A stretch of DNA of 64,000 nucleotides. Origin: Agriterribacter humi (GTDB taxonomy: Bacteria > Bacteroidota > Bacteroidia > Chitinophagales > Chitinophagaceae). Within the stretch, counting starts at the first letter, position 1; each line of letters opens with the position of its first letter. Both the position numbers and the translations under genes were made by a program. This document shows, piece after piece, positions 17,395 through 25,164 of the stretch. The stretch is from contig NZ_VOHQ01000009.1 in assembly GCF_009192765.1 (NCBI RefSeq), positions 1-64,000 of the forward strand. Direction: 5' to 3'. The notes beneath the pieces were generated by a model. The model ran no database searches. It was not told the DNA's origin and saw nothing but the letters and a program-made list of their open reading frames with translations.

Positions 17395-17770
17395 ATGGTG
17401 AATGGTGAATTGGTGAGAAGAGAGAAGAGAGAAGTGAGCGGGTAAATACAAAACACCAAGAACCAAAAGACAAGAACCAAACTTGCATAGGGCAGGCAGG
17501 CCTGTCCGCCGTGGCGGATAAAAATCAAATCGTAAAGTTGAAATCCGAAGCCGGAAGTTCTAAATCCGAAGCGAAATGCAACTATAAACCATAAACGATA
17601 AACTACAAATAAAAAAATCCAAAACCGTGAGACTCTTAACCACAGAGAGACAGTGGCACAGAAGCTCGCAGGGGAATGCATATAGTCTGTATAAGGAGCA
17701 TTCAGTCTGTCATTAGTAGCCGCTCACCTGAAAGCTGACAGCCGATACCTGACAGCCTATAGCTAAATAA
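17392..17770. repeat. Composite intergenic repeat block between ispF and dut
   Basis: About 390 bases without a gene. In order: a GTGAATG tandem followed by GAGAAGAGAGAAGTGAG purine-rich DNA (17392-17440); AACCAAAAGACAAGAACC; GGCAGGCCTGTCCGCC with GTGGCGGATAAA (17494-17522); AATCCGAAGCCGGAAGT; ACCATAAACGATAAACTACA; a CACAGAGAGACAGTGGCACA segment similar to 51.64 kb; a reverse copy of the dispersed core (17691-17719); and GATACCTGACAGCC words. A long minus-strand frame across it is an artefact of these repeats. Confidence 0.75.
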
Positions 17771-17773
17771 TCT

Positions 17774-17781
17774 TATTTTTG
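17774..17781 (+). promoter_or_regulatory. -7-like box (TATTTTTG) before dut
   Basis: Exact match to the Bacteroidota TAnnTTTG element, ending four bases before the dut ATG. If used, transcription would begin at or next to the start codon (leaderless mRNA). No TTG -33 element at the usual spacing was found, so this is tentative. Confidence 0.35.
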
Positions 17782-17785
17782 CCGC

Positions 17786-18232
17786 ATGTCAGCAACACTC
17801 ACTATTAAGATTATCAATCAATCTGATAATGCCCTGCCCGTGTATGCCACCCCGGGAGCATCCGGTATGGATATCCGCTCATTTCTTCCGGCGCCGGTTA
17901 TTTTACAACCCCTGGAACGTTCATTGATCCCTACAGGGCTTTTTGTTGAAATACCCGAAGGGTACGAAATACAGGTTCGCCCACGCAGCGGATTGGCTGT
18001 TAAACAAGGAATTACCTGTTTAAATACACCGGGCACTATAGATTCGGATTACCGTGGTGAAATAAAAGTTATTCTTATTAATCTTTCCAATGAACCCCAG
18101 TCCATTCAACCCGGAGACAGGATCGCTCAAATAATCGTTCAGCGGGTAGAACAGGCCCAGTGGGAGGCAACAGAAAAAATAAGCGTTACCTCCAGGAATG
18201 AAGGAGGTTTTGGCCATACAGGAAAAAATTAA
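17786..18232 (+). CDS. dut: Deoxyuridine 5'-triphosphate nucleotidohydrolase (dUTPase)
   Basis: 148 residues, homotrimeric dUTPase type. Hydrolyses dUTP to dUMP and pyrophosphate, keeping uracil out of DNA and feeding dTMP synthesis. Five family motifs are visible: GASGMDIRS, RPRSGLAVKQGI, NTPGTIDSDYRGEIKVILIN, GDRIAQIIVQ and the C-terminal lid RNEGGFGHTG. The start follows four bases after a TAnnTTTG box. It leads a plus-strand set with the DUF4292 lipoprotein 24 bases downstream. Secure. Confidence 0.97.
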   Translation: MSATLTIKIINQSDNALPVYATPGASGMDIRSFLPAPVILQPLERSLIPTGLFVEIPEGYEIQVRPRSGLAVKQGITCLNTPGTIDSDYRGEIKVILINLSNEPQSIQPGDRIAQIIVQRVEQAQWEATEKISVTSRNEGGFGHTGKN

Positions 18233-18256
18233 TTCAGCTAAAAAGCAAAAGCGATC

Positions 18257-19069
18257 ATGCGGTTTATTATTACCATACTTTTCTTTATCGCTCTATTGTG
18301 CAGTTGCCGCAGCTCAAAAAAACTACAATCAGCTATCAGTAAAAAAGATACCATCGTTACTGTGCTTTTAAACCCGGCAGAAACCGATTCGGCCAGGCTG
18401 GTGCATGAAACATTCGAAAAAATAAAAGCCAATCATATTGACTTCAATACTTTTTCTTCCAAAATAAAAGTGCAGTATAAAGACAATAAACAAAGGAATT
18501 ATGATTTCAATGCATTTGTGCGTATTCAAAAAGACAGCATCATATGGATATCTATAAACGCTGCATTTGGCATTGAAGCTTTCAGGGTTTTTATTACGCC
18601 GGACAGTGTAAAGGTGATGGATAAGTTAGACAAGAATGTACAACATCGTTCTGTGGAATATATCAGGGAAATTATACAGCTACCGGTAGATTTTTATATC
18701 TTACAAGACTTAATAGTGGGCAACCCTGTATATTTAGACAGCACACGTGTGCTTATGTATAAGGAAAGGGAAAATTCAATTACATTATCTACGATGGGCG
18801 ACTTTTTTAAACATTTGCTTGCTTTGCGAAAGTATGATTTTGCTGTATTACATAGTAAACTGGATGATGCAGATGTTGTACGCAGCCGTACTGCCGATTT
18901 CACCTATAATGATTACGTTACGATAAATGGAAGGCTTTTTTCCACCAGCAGAAAAATTGCCGTAGCCGAAAAAACAAGGCTGGATGTAAGTCTTGAATAC
19001 AAACAGGTAGCATTTAATGAGCCCCTCAGCTATCCTTTTAATATACCCCGTAATTACAGTACAAAATAA
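18257..19069 (+). CDS. DUF4292 lipoprotein
   Basis: 270 residues with a lipoprotein signal (MRFIITILFFIALLCSC, lipobox LLCSC at Cys17). The rest, with DFNTFSSKIKVQYKD, FNAFVRIQKDSIIWISI and AFGIEAFRVFITPDSVKVMDK, is the DUF4292 pattern, related to LolB/LppX-like beta barrels that carry lipid in the periplasm. In Bacteroidota this gene is regularly followed by an M23/EnvC-like gene, as here (82 bases downstream). The biochemical role is not established; lipid or lipoprotein handling at the outer membrane is inference from fold similarity. Confidence 0.85.
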   Translation: MRFIITILFFIALLCSCRSSKKLQSAISKKDTIVTVLLNPAETDSARLVHETFEKIKANHIDFNTFSSKIKVQYKDNKQRNYDFNAFVRIQKDSIIWISINAAFGIEAFRVFITPDSVKVMDKLDKNVQHRSVEYIREIIQLPVDFYILQDLIVGNPVYLDSTRVLMYKERENSITLSTMGDFFKHLLALRKYDFAVLHSKLDDADVVRSRTADFTYNDYVTINGRLFSTSRKIAVAEKTRLDVSLEYKQVAFNEPLSYPFNIPRNYSTK

Positions 19070-19151
19070 TTTTAACAAAATTCAGTACAATCACATTCCT
19101 ATACCATCGTTATTTGCAGTACCATCCCTTACATCATATAAAATTTCAGGC

Positions 19152-20435
19152 ATGCGCAAATTCTTTTTCTTACTGTTCGTTTTACTTTGCGGGTTACAAA
19201 TTTCATCCTGGTCACAATCAAAAGATGAATTAGAAAGCCAGCGGAAACAAATACAACAGGAGATTGAGGAGTTAAGAAAATCGCAAAGTAGCATCAAAAA
19301 AGATAAAAAGGAAAGCCTGGGACAACTGGCCCGCATACGTAACCTCATTAAGAAAAGGGATGCTGTTATAGAAACCATTAACAGGCAGGTACGTCTGATC
19401 AATGATGATATTCACACCAATAACAGGGAAATAGCACGTTTAAAAAATGAGCTGGATACGCTTAAAGCCCAGTATGCCAAAACGATTGAATACGCCTATA
19501 AAAACAGGAGCAGTTACGACATGCTCAACTTCATTTTTTCCGCTGTTAGCTTCAACGATGCCATCAAAAGAATTACCTACCTGAAAGCATACCGTGAATA
19601 CAGGGGGAAACAGGTAGATAATATCCATCAAACCCAATTGTTGTTGGCTCAAAAAAACCAGACGCTTGCCGAAAATAAAAACCTCAAAACACAAACGCTT
19701 GCTGTGCAAAGCCAGCAAATGCAGAAGCTGGAAGAGGAAAAGAAGCAAAAAGACGCCGTTGTTTCCAAGCTGAAGCTTAAGGAAAGAGAGCTGGACAAAC
19801 AGCTCACTTCAAAAAGGAAGTTAGAGAATAATATTAAAAATTCAATTGCTGCCATTATTAAAAGAGAAATAATGGAAGCGGAAAAAGCAGAGCGGGCAAA
19901 AAGAGAAGCCGCCGCTAAAGCTGCAGGCGGCAGTAAGCCTGTTGCTGCTGCAAGTACCAGCTCCCGCGCGGCAAATAAGCTTGAAAATACACCCGAAGTA
20001 ACCGCGGTTTCAGTAGGCTTTGAAAATAACCGCCGTAAACTTCCCTGGCCGGTATCCAAGGGAGATATTACCGGGCCCTTTGGCAGGCATAAAATAGAAG
20101 GAACCCGGTTATTTGAAGACAATATCGGGGTTTACATTCAAACAAATATTGGTGCACCCGTAAAGGCTGTATATGAAGGCACCGTATCTTCCGTACACAG
20201 TTTTGGCGCTGTGTCTGCCGTAACCATACGGCATGGTAAATACCTTACTACTTATTATAATCTCATCGGTATAACTGTTAATAAAGACCAGGAAATAAAA
20301 CTGGGACAAGTGCTTGGCAAAGCCGCTGAATCGGAAGATGAAGACGGCATAGGCAAAGTTCTTTTTGTTGTAACCGTGGTGGTAGGTAACAATCCCAAAT
20401 ATCTTAATCCCGAAGACTGGATAAAACCAAGATAG
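19152..20435 (+). CDS. EnvC-like murein hydrolase activator (degenerate LytM domain)
   Basis: 427 residues from the ATG at 19152, which starts a clear signal peptide (MRKFFFLLFVLLCGLQISSW); the longer frame from 19017 overlaps the previous gene. Residues ~22-270 are two long coiled-coil stretches (QRKQIQQEIEELRKSQSS, KQKDAVVSKLKLKERELDKQ), then a low-complexity Ala/Ser linker, then a C-terminal M23/LytM domain (GDITGPFGRHK onward). The zinc-binding HxxxD and HxH residues of active M23 peptidases are missing: FEDNIGVYI and VLFVVTV stand in their places. This is the EnvC/NlpD situation, in which the inactive domain switches on an amidase during cell division. The Amidase_3 enzyme at 25.2-26.3 kb is a candidate partner. 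Confidence 0.88.
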   Translation: MRKFFFLLFVLLCGLQISSWSQSKDELESQRKQIQQEIEELRKSQSSIKKDKKESLGQLARIRNLIKKRDAVIETINRQVRLINDDIHTNNREIARLKNELDTLKAQYAKTIEYAYKNRSSYDMLNFIFSAVSFNDAIKRITYLKAYREYRGKQVDNIHQTQLLLAQKNQTLAENKNLKTQTLAVQSQQMQKLEEEKKQKDAVVSKLKLKERELDKQLTSKRKLENNIKNSIAAIIKREIMEAEKAERAKREAAAKAAGGSKPVAAASTSSRAANKLENTPEVTAVSVGFENNRRKLPWPVSKGDITGPFGRHKIEGTRLFEDNIGVYIQTNIGAPVKAVYEGTVSSVHSFGAVSAVTIRHGKYLTTYYNLIGITVNKDQEIKLGQVLGKAAESEDEDGIGKVLFVVTVVVGNNPKYLNPEDWIKPR

Positions 20436-20525
20436 GGCATGAATGACATGTGGCGAAAGGGAGTGATTTTCAAATTTTTCTCCTTATGATAGTATCCAGC
20501 CTAATTATTAACCTCTATACCTGCT

Positions 20526-21917
20526 ATGTACAGGCCAAATAGAATTATCCTGCTGTTGGCTTTTTGCGGTATTTTTTTGATGGCTTCCTGCTCAAATAAA
20601 AAAATCAACGAGCCAATGCACTTTACTGAAACGCAGCTTACCAATGACAGCTACGGCCATTTTTTAAATTCAACCCAGGTTTTTTCTCCCGATGATGAAT
20701 GGATTGTATATGATACCCGCAATGATGATGGCGGTATTGGCGTAACGGGCCGCATTGAAATGGCAAACGCAAAAACGGGTGAGATAACCCCCTTGTACCG
20801 TACTCAGAATCAAACACCATATGGCCCCGGCGTTGGCGCTGCTACTTTTTCACCGGTTGATCAAACTGTATTATTCATTCACGGCATCCGCAATGCCAGC
20901 CAAAATAATCCCTATGGTTTTACCCGCCGCACGGGGGTAGCCATTCATACCGCTAAGCCTTTTGAGCCTGTATTTATGGATGCCCGCAATATTGTACTAC
21001 CTTTTACACCCGGAGCCTTACGGGGAGGAACACACGCCCACTCGTGGAGCGGCGACGGGCAATGGATAAGCTTCACCTATAATGATTATATTATGGAACA
21101 GTTGGCCAAAACTGATTCCACGGTTAAAGATTTAAGGACCATTGCTGTAATGATGCCTGAAAAAGTAACAGTTCCGGATGATGGTACAATGGAGAATAAT
21201 AATGGTGAATATTTTTCGGCAGTAGTGGCAAAGGTTACAGAAAATCCCAAACCAGGGAGTGATGAAATTGAGAAAGCATTTGACGAGGGCTGGATTGGCA
21301 GAAAAGGATATCAAAAACCAGATGGAAGCTGGCAACACCGGGCTATTGCTTTCCAGGGAAATGTACGCGATGAAAAGAATGAAACAATAGCCGAAGTTTT
21401 TGTAACCGACATTCCGGATGATATAACCAAAGCTTCACCTGGCAGTCCTTTGGAAGGTACTGCCCGCACAAGACCTAATCTCCCGCAAGGCGTTTTGCAA
21501 AGAAGAATAACCTATACCCAGCAGGGTATTCAGGGACCCAGGCATTGGTTGCGCACCACCTCCGATGGAACGCTAATATTATTTATGGCAAAAGATCCCA
21601 AAGGAATTGTCCAGGTTTTTGGCGTTTCGCCAAATGGAGGAGCGATCAGTCAGATCACATTTAATGATTTTTCTATCCAGGGACCCATCAATATAAGCCC
21701 CGATGATGCTTATGTTTCCTATATAGCAGATAATAGTGTATACGTCACCGGTATAAAAAACCATTTGTCCGAAAGGCTAACGCCAACCAGTTCTGATGAA
21801 GATGCTCCATTCGGGGCGGCAATATGGTCGAACAATGGGAAAGCATTAGCTTTCAACCGCAGGGTAAAGAAAGGAGCGCAAAGATATGTTCAGGTATTTT
21901 TGCTGAAGGAACAATAG
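20526..21917 (+). CDS. DUF3748 (YidR-like) beta-propeller lipoprotein
   Basis: 463 residues, lipoprotein signal with lipobox LMASC (Cys22). The body carries TolB/WD40-like propeller repeats: TQVFSPDDEWIVYDTRND, AATFSPVDQTVLFIHG, HAHSWSGDGQWISFTYND, RTTSDGTLILFMAKD, NISPDDAYVSYIAD, AIWSNNGKALAFNRR. The set matches the DUF3748 family (E. coli YidR). The function is unknown; propellers of this sort bind ligands or proteins in the periplasm. It follows the EnvC-like gene by 90 bases on the same strand and converges on the transglutaminase gene. Confidence 0.8.
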   Translation: MYRPNRIILLLAFCGIFLMASCSNKKINEPMHFTETQLTNDSYGHFLNSTQVFSPDDEWIVYDTRNDDGGIGVTGRIEMANAKTGEITPLYRTQNQTPYGPGVGAATFSPVDQTVLFIHGIRNASQNNPYGFTRRTGVAIHTAKPFEPVFMDARNIVLPFTPGALRGGTHAHSWSGDGQWISFTYNDYIMEQLAKTDSTVKDLRTIAVMMPEKVTVPDDGTMENNNGEYFSAVVAKVTENPKPGSDEIEKAFDEGWIGRKGYQKPDGSWQHRAIAFQGNVRDEKNETIAEVFVTDIPDDITKASPGSPLEGTARTRPNLPQGVLQRRITYTQQGIQGPRHWLRTTSDGTLILFMAKDPKGIVQVFGVSPNGGAISQITFNDFSIQGPINISPDDAYVSYIADNSVYVTGIKNHLSERLTPTSSDEDAPFGAAIWSNNGKALAFNRRVKKGAQRYVQVFLLKEQ

Positions 21918-21943
21918 ATAAAAATTGAGCAGACTGCAGAGCA

Positions 21944-22969
21944 CTAATTTTGGTTCAATGCTTCAAAAGCACCTTCCCATTTAACCCCGGTGTAAGGTTT
22001 ACCATCTATTTCAACATACGGATCGGCAAAGATATTCAATGCCGGTCCTTGTTGGGCGGGCTCAAGCACCACATCTCTTCCATGTGAAATAGTAAGATAC
22101 AGGTCGCTTAGTGTTCCAAATAAATAATCCCGCAGTTCGGGATGTTTGTCGGCCTCAGACGCATCAATAGTAATCCAGCCCGGCCCTTCCACGTAAAACC
22201 TGGCCCAGCAGTGCCAGTCTTTTGCTTTCCCTTTACCCTGCGCAGCTCTCAATGGCAAACCAAAAACATGATCAGCCGGAATACCCCGCGACCGGCACAG
22301 CGCAATAAAAATAGAATGATAATCAGAACAATCGCCCGTTTTGCTGTTACAGGCCCACCGTACGTCACCTATTCCCGCACCCGGTGCTTTATAATTGTAA
22401 ACCATATTGTCAATCAAATAATCATATATCTGTCGCGCCGCCCTAATGGGTTCGTTTTCCAATTGCAATTGCTGATTCAGGGCTTCAATGGGTCCATCAA
22501 GGGGGATCAACCTGTTGCTGGTTAAATAAACCTTCATCCAATCACTATTTCCGGCTTTAGGCAGGCTTGCCAGAGCTTTGGCCTCCGGTACCGACTTTTC
22601 ATTTAATTTTATTTTATAACTTAAGGTAATAGTTAGGCTGTCTTTAACGTTTACTCTGTCAAATGCAATCTGCCTGTAATACATCCGGTTGCCGTATTTG
22701 TGTTCAGTAGTTATTTTTCCGGAGTCCAATACCGGCAATAACTCTACTGTTTGCCGTTCATCAGAAGAGGGAACAGGGATCCAACAGTTCAATTGCCTGG
22801 CACCGGAAGGAATATTCGTAATATGGCAGGTATAGGTAAATGTTAGTGTACGTGGTTGAATAGTACCGGCATAGCCACTGCATGCAATAAAACAGGCCGC
22901 TAATAATGTTACATACCATTTGTATGAACACGCGCCTTTGGGAAACAAATTACCTGGTTGCTGCTGCAT
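21944..22969 (-). CDS. Secreted transglutaminase-like protein
   Basis: 341 residues. Signal peptide at about 16-36 (WYVTLLAACFIACSGYA). After a beta-rich N-terminal region (RTLTFTYTCHI...), the transglutaminase-core triad is intact: Cys214 (TGDCSDYH), His253 (DWHCWARFYV) and Asp269 (WITIDASEA). Bacterial members act as cysteine proteases or amidases in the periplasm. It ends 26 bases from the convergent DUF3748 gene. The fold is confidently recognised; the substrate is not. Confidence 0.88.
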   Translation of the reverse strand: MQQQPGNLFPKGACSYKWYVTLLAACFIACSGYAGTIQPRTLTFTYTCHITNIPSGARQLNCWIPVPSSDERQTVELLPVLDSGKITTEHKYGNRMYYRQIAFDRVNVKDSLTITLSYKIKLNEKSVPEAKALASLPKAGNSDWMKVYLTSNRLIPLDGPIEALNQQLQLENEPIRAARQIYDYLIDNMVYNYKAPGAGIGDVRWACNSKTGDCSDYHSIFIALCRSRGIPADHVFGLPLRAAQGKGKAKDWHCWARFYVEGPGWITIDASEADKHPELRDYLFGTLSDLYLTISHGRDVVLEPAQQGPALNIFADPYVEIDGKPYTGVKWEGAFEALNQN

Positions 22970-23129
22970 ATTTAAATATTGAAAATATATAGATAAAAAT
23001 ACAACTGGGCCAACAAAAATGAAAATAAGTATGGGTATCTCTAATATGAAGATAAGCTAAAACTATGTTCATCAAAAACCATATATCCTATAAAATGAGG
23101 GTGTGAAGCATCCTTACAAAACCTTCGTT

Positions 23130-23915
23130 ATGAAACAAAAATACATTTTATTTTTCAGCATGATCATTCTTGTAGCGGGAAGCAGTTGCAACCGCTATTA
23201 TTATAAACCCAATGGGGTAAATGCGCCTTTGTTTACAGATGGCGGGCAGGCGCACCTGAATGTAGCGGGAAGCATAGGGGGCAACAGCGGCGACTATGAA
23301 GGCAACCGTTATGTTTTTGATCTGCAGGGTTCCGTTTCGCCAATAAAGCACCTGGGCATTATTGCCAATTACAGCACTTATGGCTATACCCCTGATAATC
23401 CCGATGCTATGAATGGTAATGTGGAGGGCAAAGCGCATTTACTTGAATTTGGCGTGGGAGGATATTACGCCAAAGGCAACAAATTTAAAATGGTTACAGA
23501 CTGCTATGTGGGCTATGGAACCGGGCAGATCAGAAGTGATGTTGACATGCGGATGAAGCGTTTTTTTATACAACCCGGTATAGGTGTTCGCTCTCCTGCT
23601 TTTGATGCCGTATTTAACCTTCGTTTCATCAACCTGAAGTACGATAATTTTAATGCAAAAGGAATGAGCAACGATTATCTTCTGCAGCAAAACCTTATCA
23701 ACAGCAGCGGACGCCGCATTGATAATTCCAATTATACATTTGTTGAACCTTCTTTTACGGTAAGAGCCGGGTACAAATTCCTTAAAGTACAATTGCAGAT
23801 GGTATTTGCGCAGGAGATTACAGGTGTGGCATGGCATTATAATCCTTCCAGGTATACAGTTGGACTTTATTTTAGTTTAGAAGATGCTATAGCGGAAGCC
23901 ATGAAGGGCCGATGA
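23130..23915 (+). CDS. Putative outer-membrane beta-barrel lipoprotein
   Basis: 261 residues from the ATG at 23130 (an in-frame GTG at 23103 adds nine residues ahead of a clear signal peptide and is less likely). Signal and lipobox are MKQKYILFFSMIILVAGSSC. The mature part alternates polar and aromatic residues in strand-length blocks (HLNVAGSIGG, NRYVFDLQGSV, GIIANYSTYGY, LLEFGVGGYYAKG, VTDCYVGYGTG, FFIQPGIGVR, SFTVRAGYKFLKVQLQMVFAQ), the look of an 8-10-strand outer membrane barrel. No named family recognised. It ends one base before the convergent tag gene. Confidence 0.75.
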   Translation: MKQKYILFFSMIILVAGSSCNRYYYKPNGVNAPLFTDGGQAHLNVAGSIGGNSGDYEGNRYVFDLQGSVSPIKHLGIIANYSTYGYTPDNPDAMNGNVEGKAHLLEFGVGGYYAKGNKFKMVTDCYVGYGTGQIRSDVDMRMKRFFIQPGIGVRSPAFDAVFNLRFINLKYDNFNAKGMSNDYLLQQNLINSSGRRIDNSNYTFVEPSFTVRAGYKFLKVQLQMVFAQEITGVAWHYNPSRYTVGLYFSLEDAIAEAMKGR

Positions 23916-23916
23916 C

Positions 23917-24462
23917 TTACCTGTTCCAGGCAGGCTTGCTCTTTATTATTTTTTTATATACAGGGCAATCAGCAGTGTGTGCGCCGGGTAAATATCCTGT
24001 GCTGAGAAGAAACTCATTTACAATTTCACCGCCGGTGAATTTGAATGTAGTTTTAAAAATCTTCATCCATTCCTCTTTGGTTTTAGGATGATGATGTTCT
24101 ATCCAGCTTTTGAATGAACCAAATTCTTTTTGAAGCTGAACAACGGCTTTGGCATTTTCAATAGCCGCATTCACTTTCAAACGGTTCCTTATAATGCCGG
24201 CATCATTCAGCAACCGTTCCCTATCCTTGTCTGTATATTTTGCAATACGGGCAATATTGAAATTGTGATAGGCTTTCCGGAATCCTTGTTCTTTTTTTAA
24301 AATGGTAGTCCAGCTTAAGCCCGCCTGGTTAATTTCCAGTATTAAACGGCAAAACAATTCATTATCATCCTCAATAGGAAATCCGTAGTGGTTATTGTGA
24401 TAATCCCTGTGCACATTTTCTTCCGCAGCGCTTAATCCGTTTATATAACTGCAATAGCTCAT
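23917..24462 (-). CDS. tag: DNA-3-methyladenine glycosylase I
   Basis: 181 residues from the ATG at 24462; the longer frame adds an unrelated leader in repeat DNA. Excises 3-methyladenine from alkylated DNA. Family features: N-terminal MSYC with zinc ligand Cys4, YHNNHYG (E. coli YHDNEWG) with His22, EINQAGLSWTTILKK containing the catalytic-pocket Glu and Trp51, LLNDAGIIRNRLKVNAAIENA (HhH region), FKFTG, and the late H-T-A-D-C pair that completes the zinc snap. It adds to the repair genes in this segment. Start is preceded by TATATTTT five bases upstream. Confidence 0.94.
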   Translation of the reverse strand: MSYCSYINGLSAAEENVHRDYHNNHYGFPIEDDNELFCRLILEINQAGLSWTTILKKEQGFRKAYHNFNIARIAKYTDKDRERLLNDAGIIRNRLKVNAAIENAKAVVQLQKEFGSFKSWIEHHHPKTKEEWMKIFKTTFKFTGGEIVNEFLLSTGYLPGAHTADCPVYKKIIKSKPAWNR

Positions 24463-24499
24463 GGTATAAAATATACGGTGTGGTGAGTATAATGCTATA

Positions 24500-24722
24500 T
24501 ATGCGATCAGCAATTAGCTTTCAGTGAGTTTACTACTAACGACAGGATGAATACTCCTTCTTTCACTGCTTTTCTCTTTCTTCTCATTACACCCTGCTTC
24601 CTTTTTCACACCAGCCTGTCGTCCGCCCGGATGAGCCATTCGGACGGGCCTGGCTGCCTCTCTTTAAACCTATGAGGTTTTCCCCACCCTGCAATTGCTG
24701 TCCGCAAATCTCATGGGTTGCT
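24500..24722. repeat. Intergenic repeat block with a core copy
   Basis: Contains a plus-strand copy of the dispersed core (24531-24561: TACTACTAACGACAGGAT then GAATACTCCTTCT), preceded by CAATTAGCTTTCAGTGAG, plus TCTTTCACTGCTTTTCTC. It also holds a GC-rich imperfect palindrome CGTCCGCCCGGATGAGCC / ATTCGGACGGGCCTGG (24618-24652) related to the GGCAGGCCTGTCCGCC module of other gaps. No gene seen. Confidence 0.65.
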
Positions 24723-24730
24723 CCACGTTC

Positions 24731-25048
24731 TCAAACATTTACGGTATCGTACACCACCACTTTTTTCCAAAGGTGCTTGCATTCGTCAACAAATTTTAAA
24801 TGGATGGGATCAGTCTGGTAACTATCCTGGTCCGCTTTATTGTTAAACAGCAGCAGCCATGAAACGGAATACGACCGGTCTATCACATCGCGGTTGGTGT
24901 CGGCAGGCTTGCCCATGTAAAAGGTTTTAATGGTTTTAACGGCGGAGAGCTTTCTCAATCCTGCTACCAGTTCTTCAAAATCTTCCTTGCTTTCCGGCTT
25001 GTTCAGCCAGAAATAAACGTGGTGAATAAAAATACTGTTATCACTCAT
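24731..25048 (-). CDS. Dabb-family (stress-responsive alpha/beta barrel) protein
   Basis: 105 residues, the usual length for a single dimeric alpha+beta barrel. The Dabb pattern is present: IHHVYFWLNKPESKEDFEEL at the start, the central GKPADTNRDVIDRSYSVSWLLLFNNKADQDSYQTDP, and HLKFVDECKHLW near the end. Cytoplasmic, no signal. Members range from stress proteins to small cyclases; nothing here fixes a reaction. It stands alone between a repeat block and the amidase gene. Confidence 0.88.
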   Translation of the reverse strand: MSDNSIFIHHVYFWLNKPESKEDFEELVAGLRKLSAVKTIKTFYMGKPADTNRDVIDRSYSVSWLLLFNNKADQDSYQTDPIHLKFVDECKHLWKKVVVYDTVNV

Positions 25049-25164
25049 AGCTTGTGTATTTACAATAGCGCCTGCCGTTATTACAGTGGCGGGGGCCGTT
25101 TTAGTGTTTTAATGAACAAACTTACGATGCGAAATTTTATGCATGGGTAAATTTTATGAAAAGC

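Noticed and set aside
17364-17681. 105-codon minus frame between ispF and dut
   Set aside because: Same repeat modules read in reverse; overlaps the end of ispF; no family resemblance.
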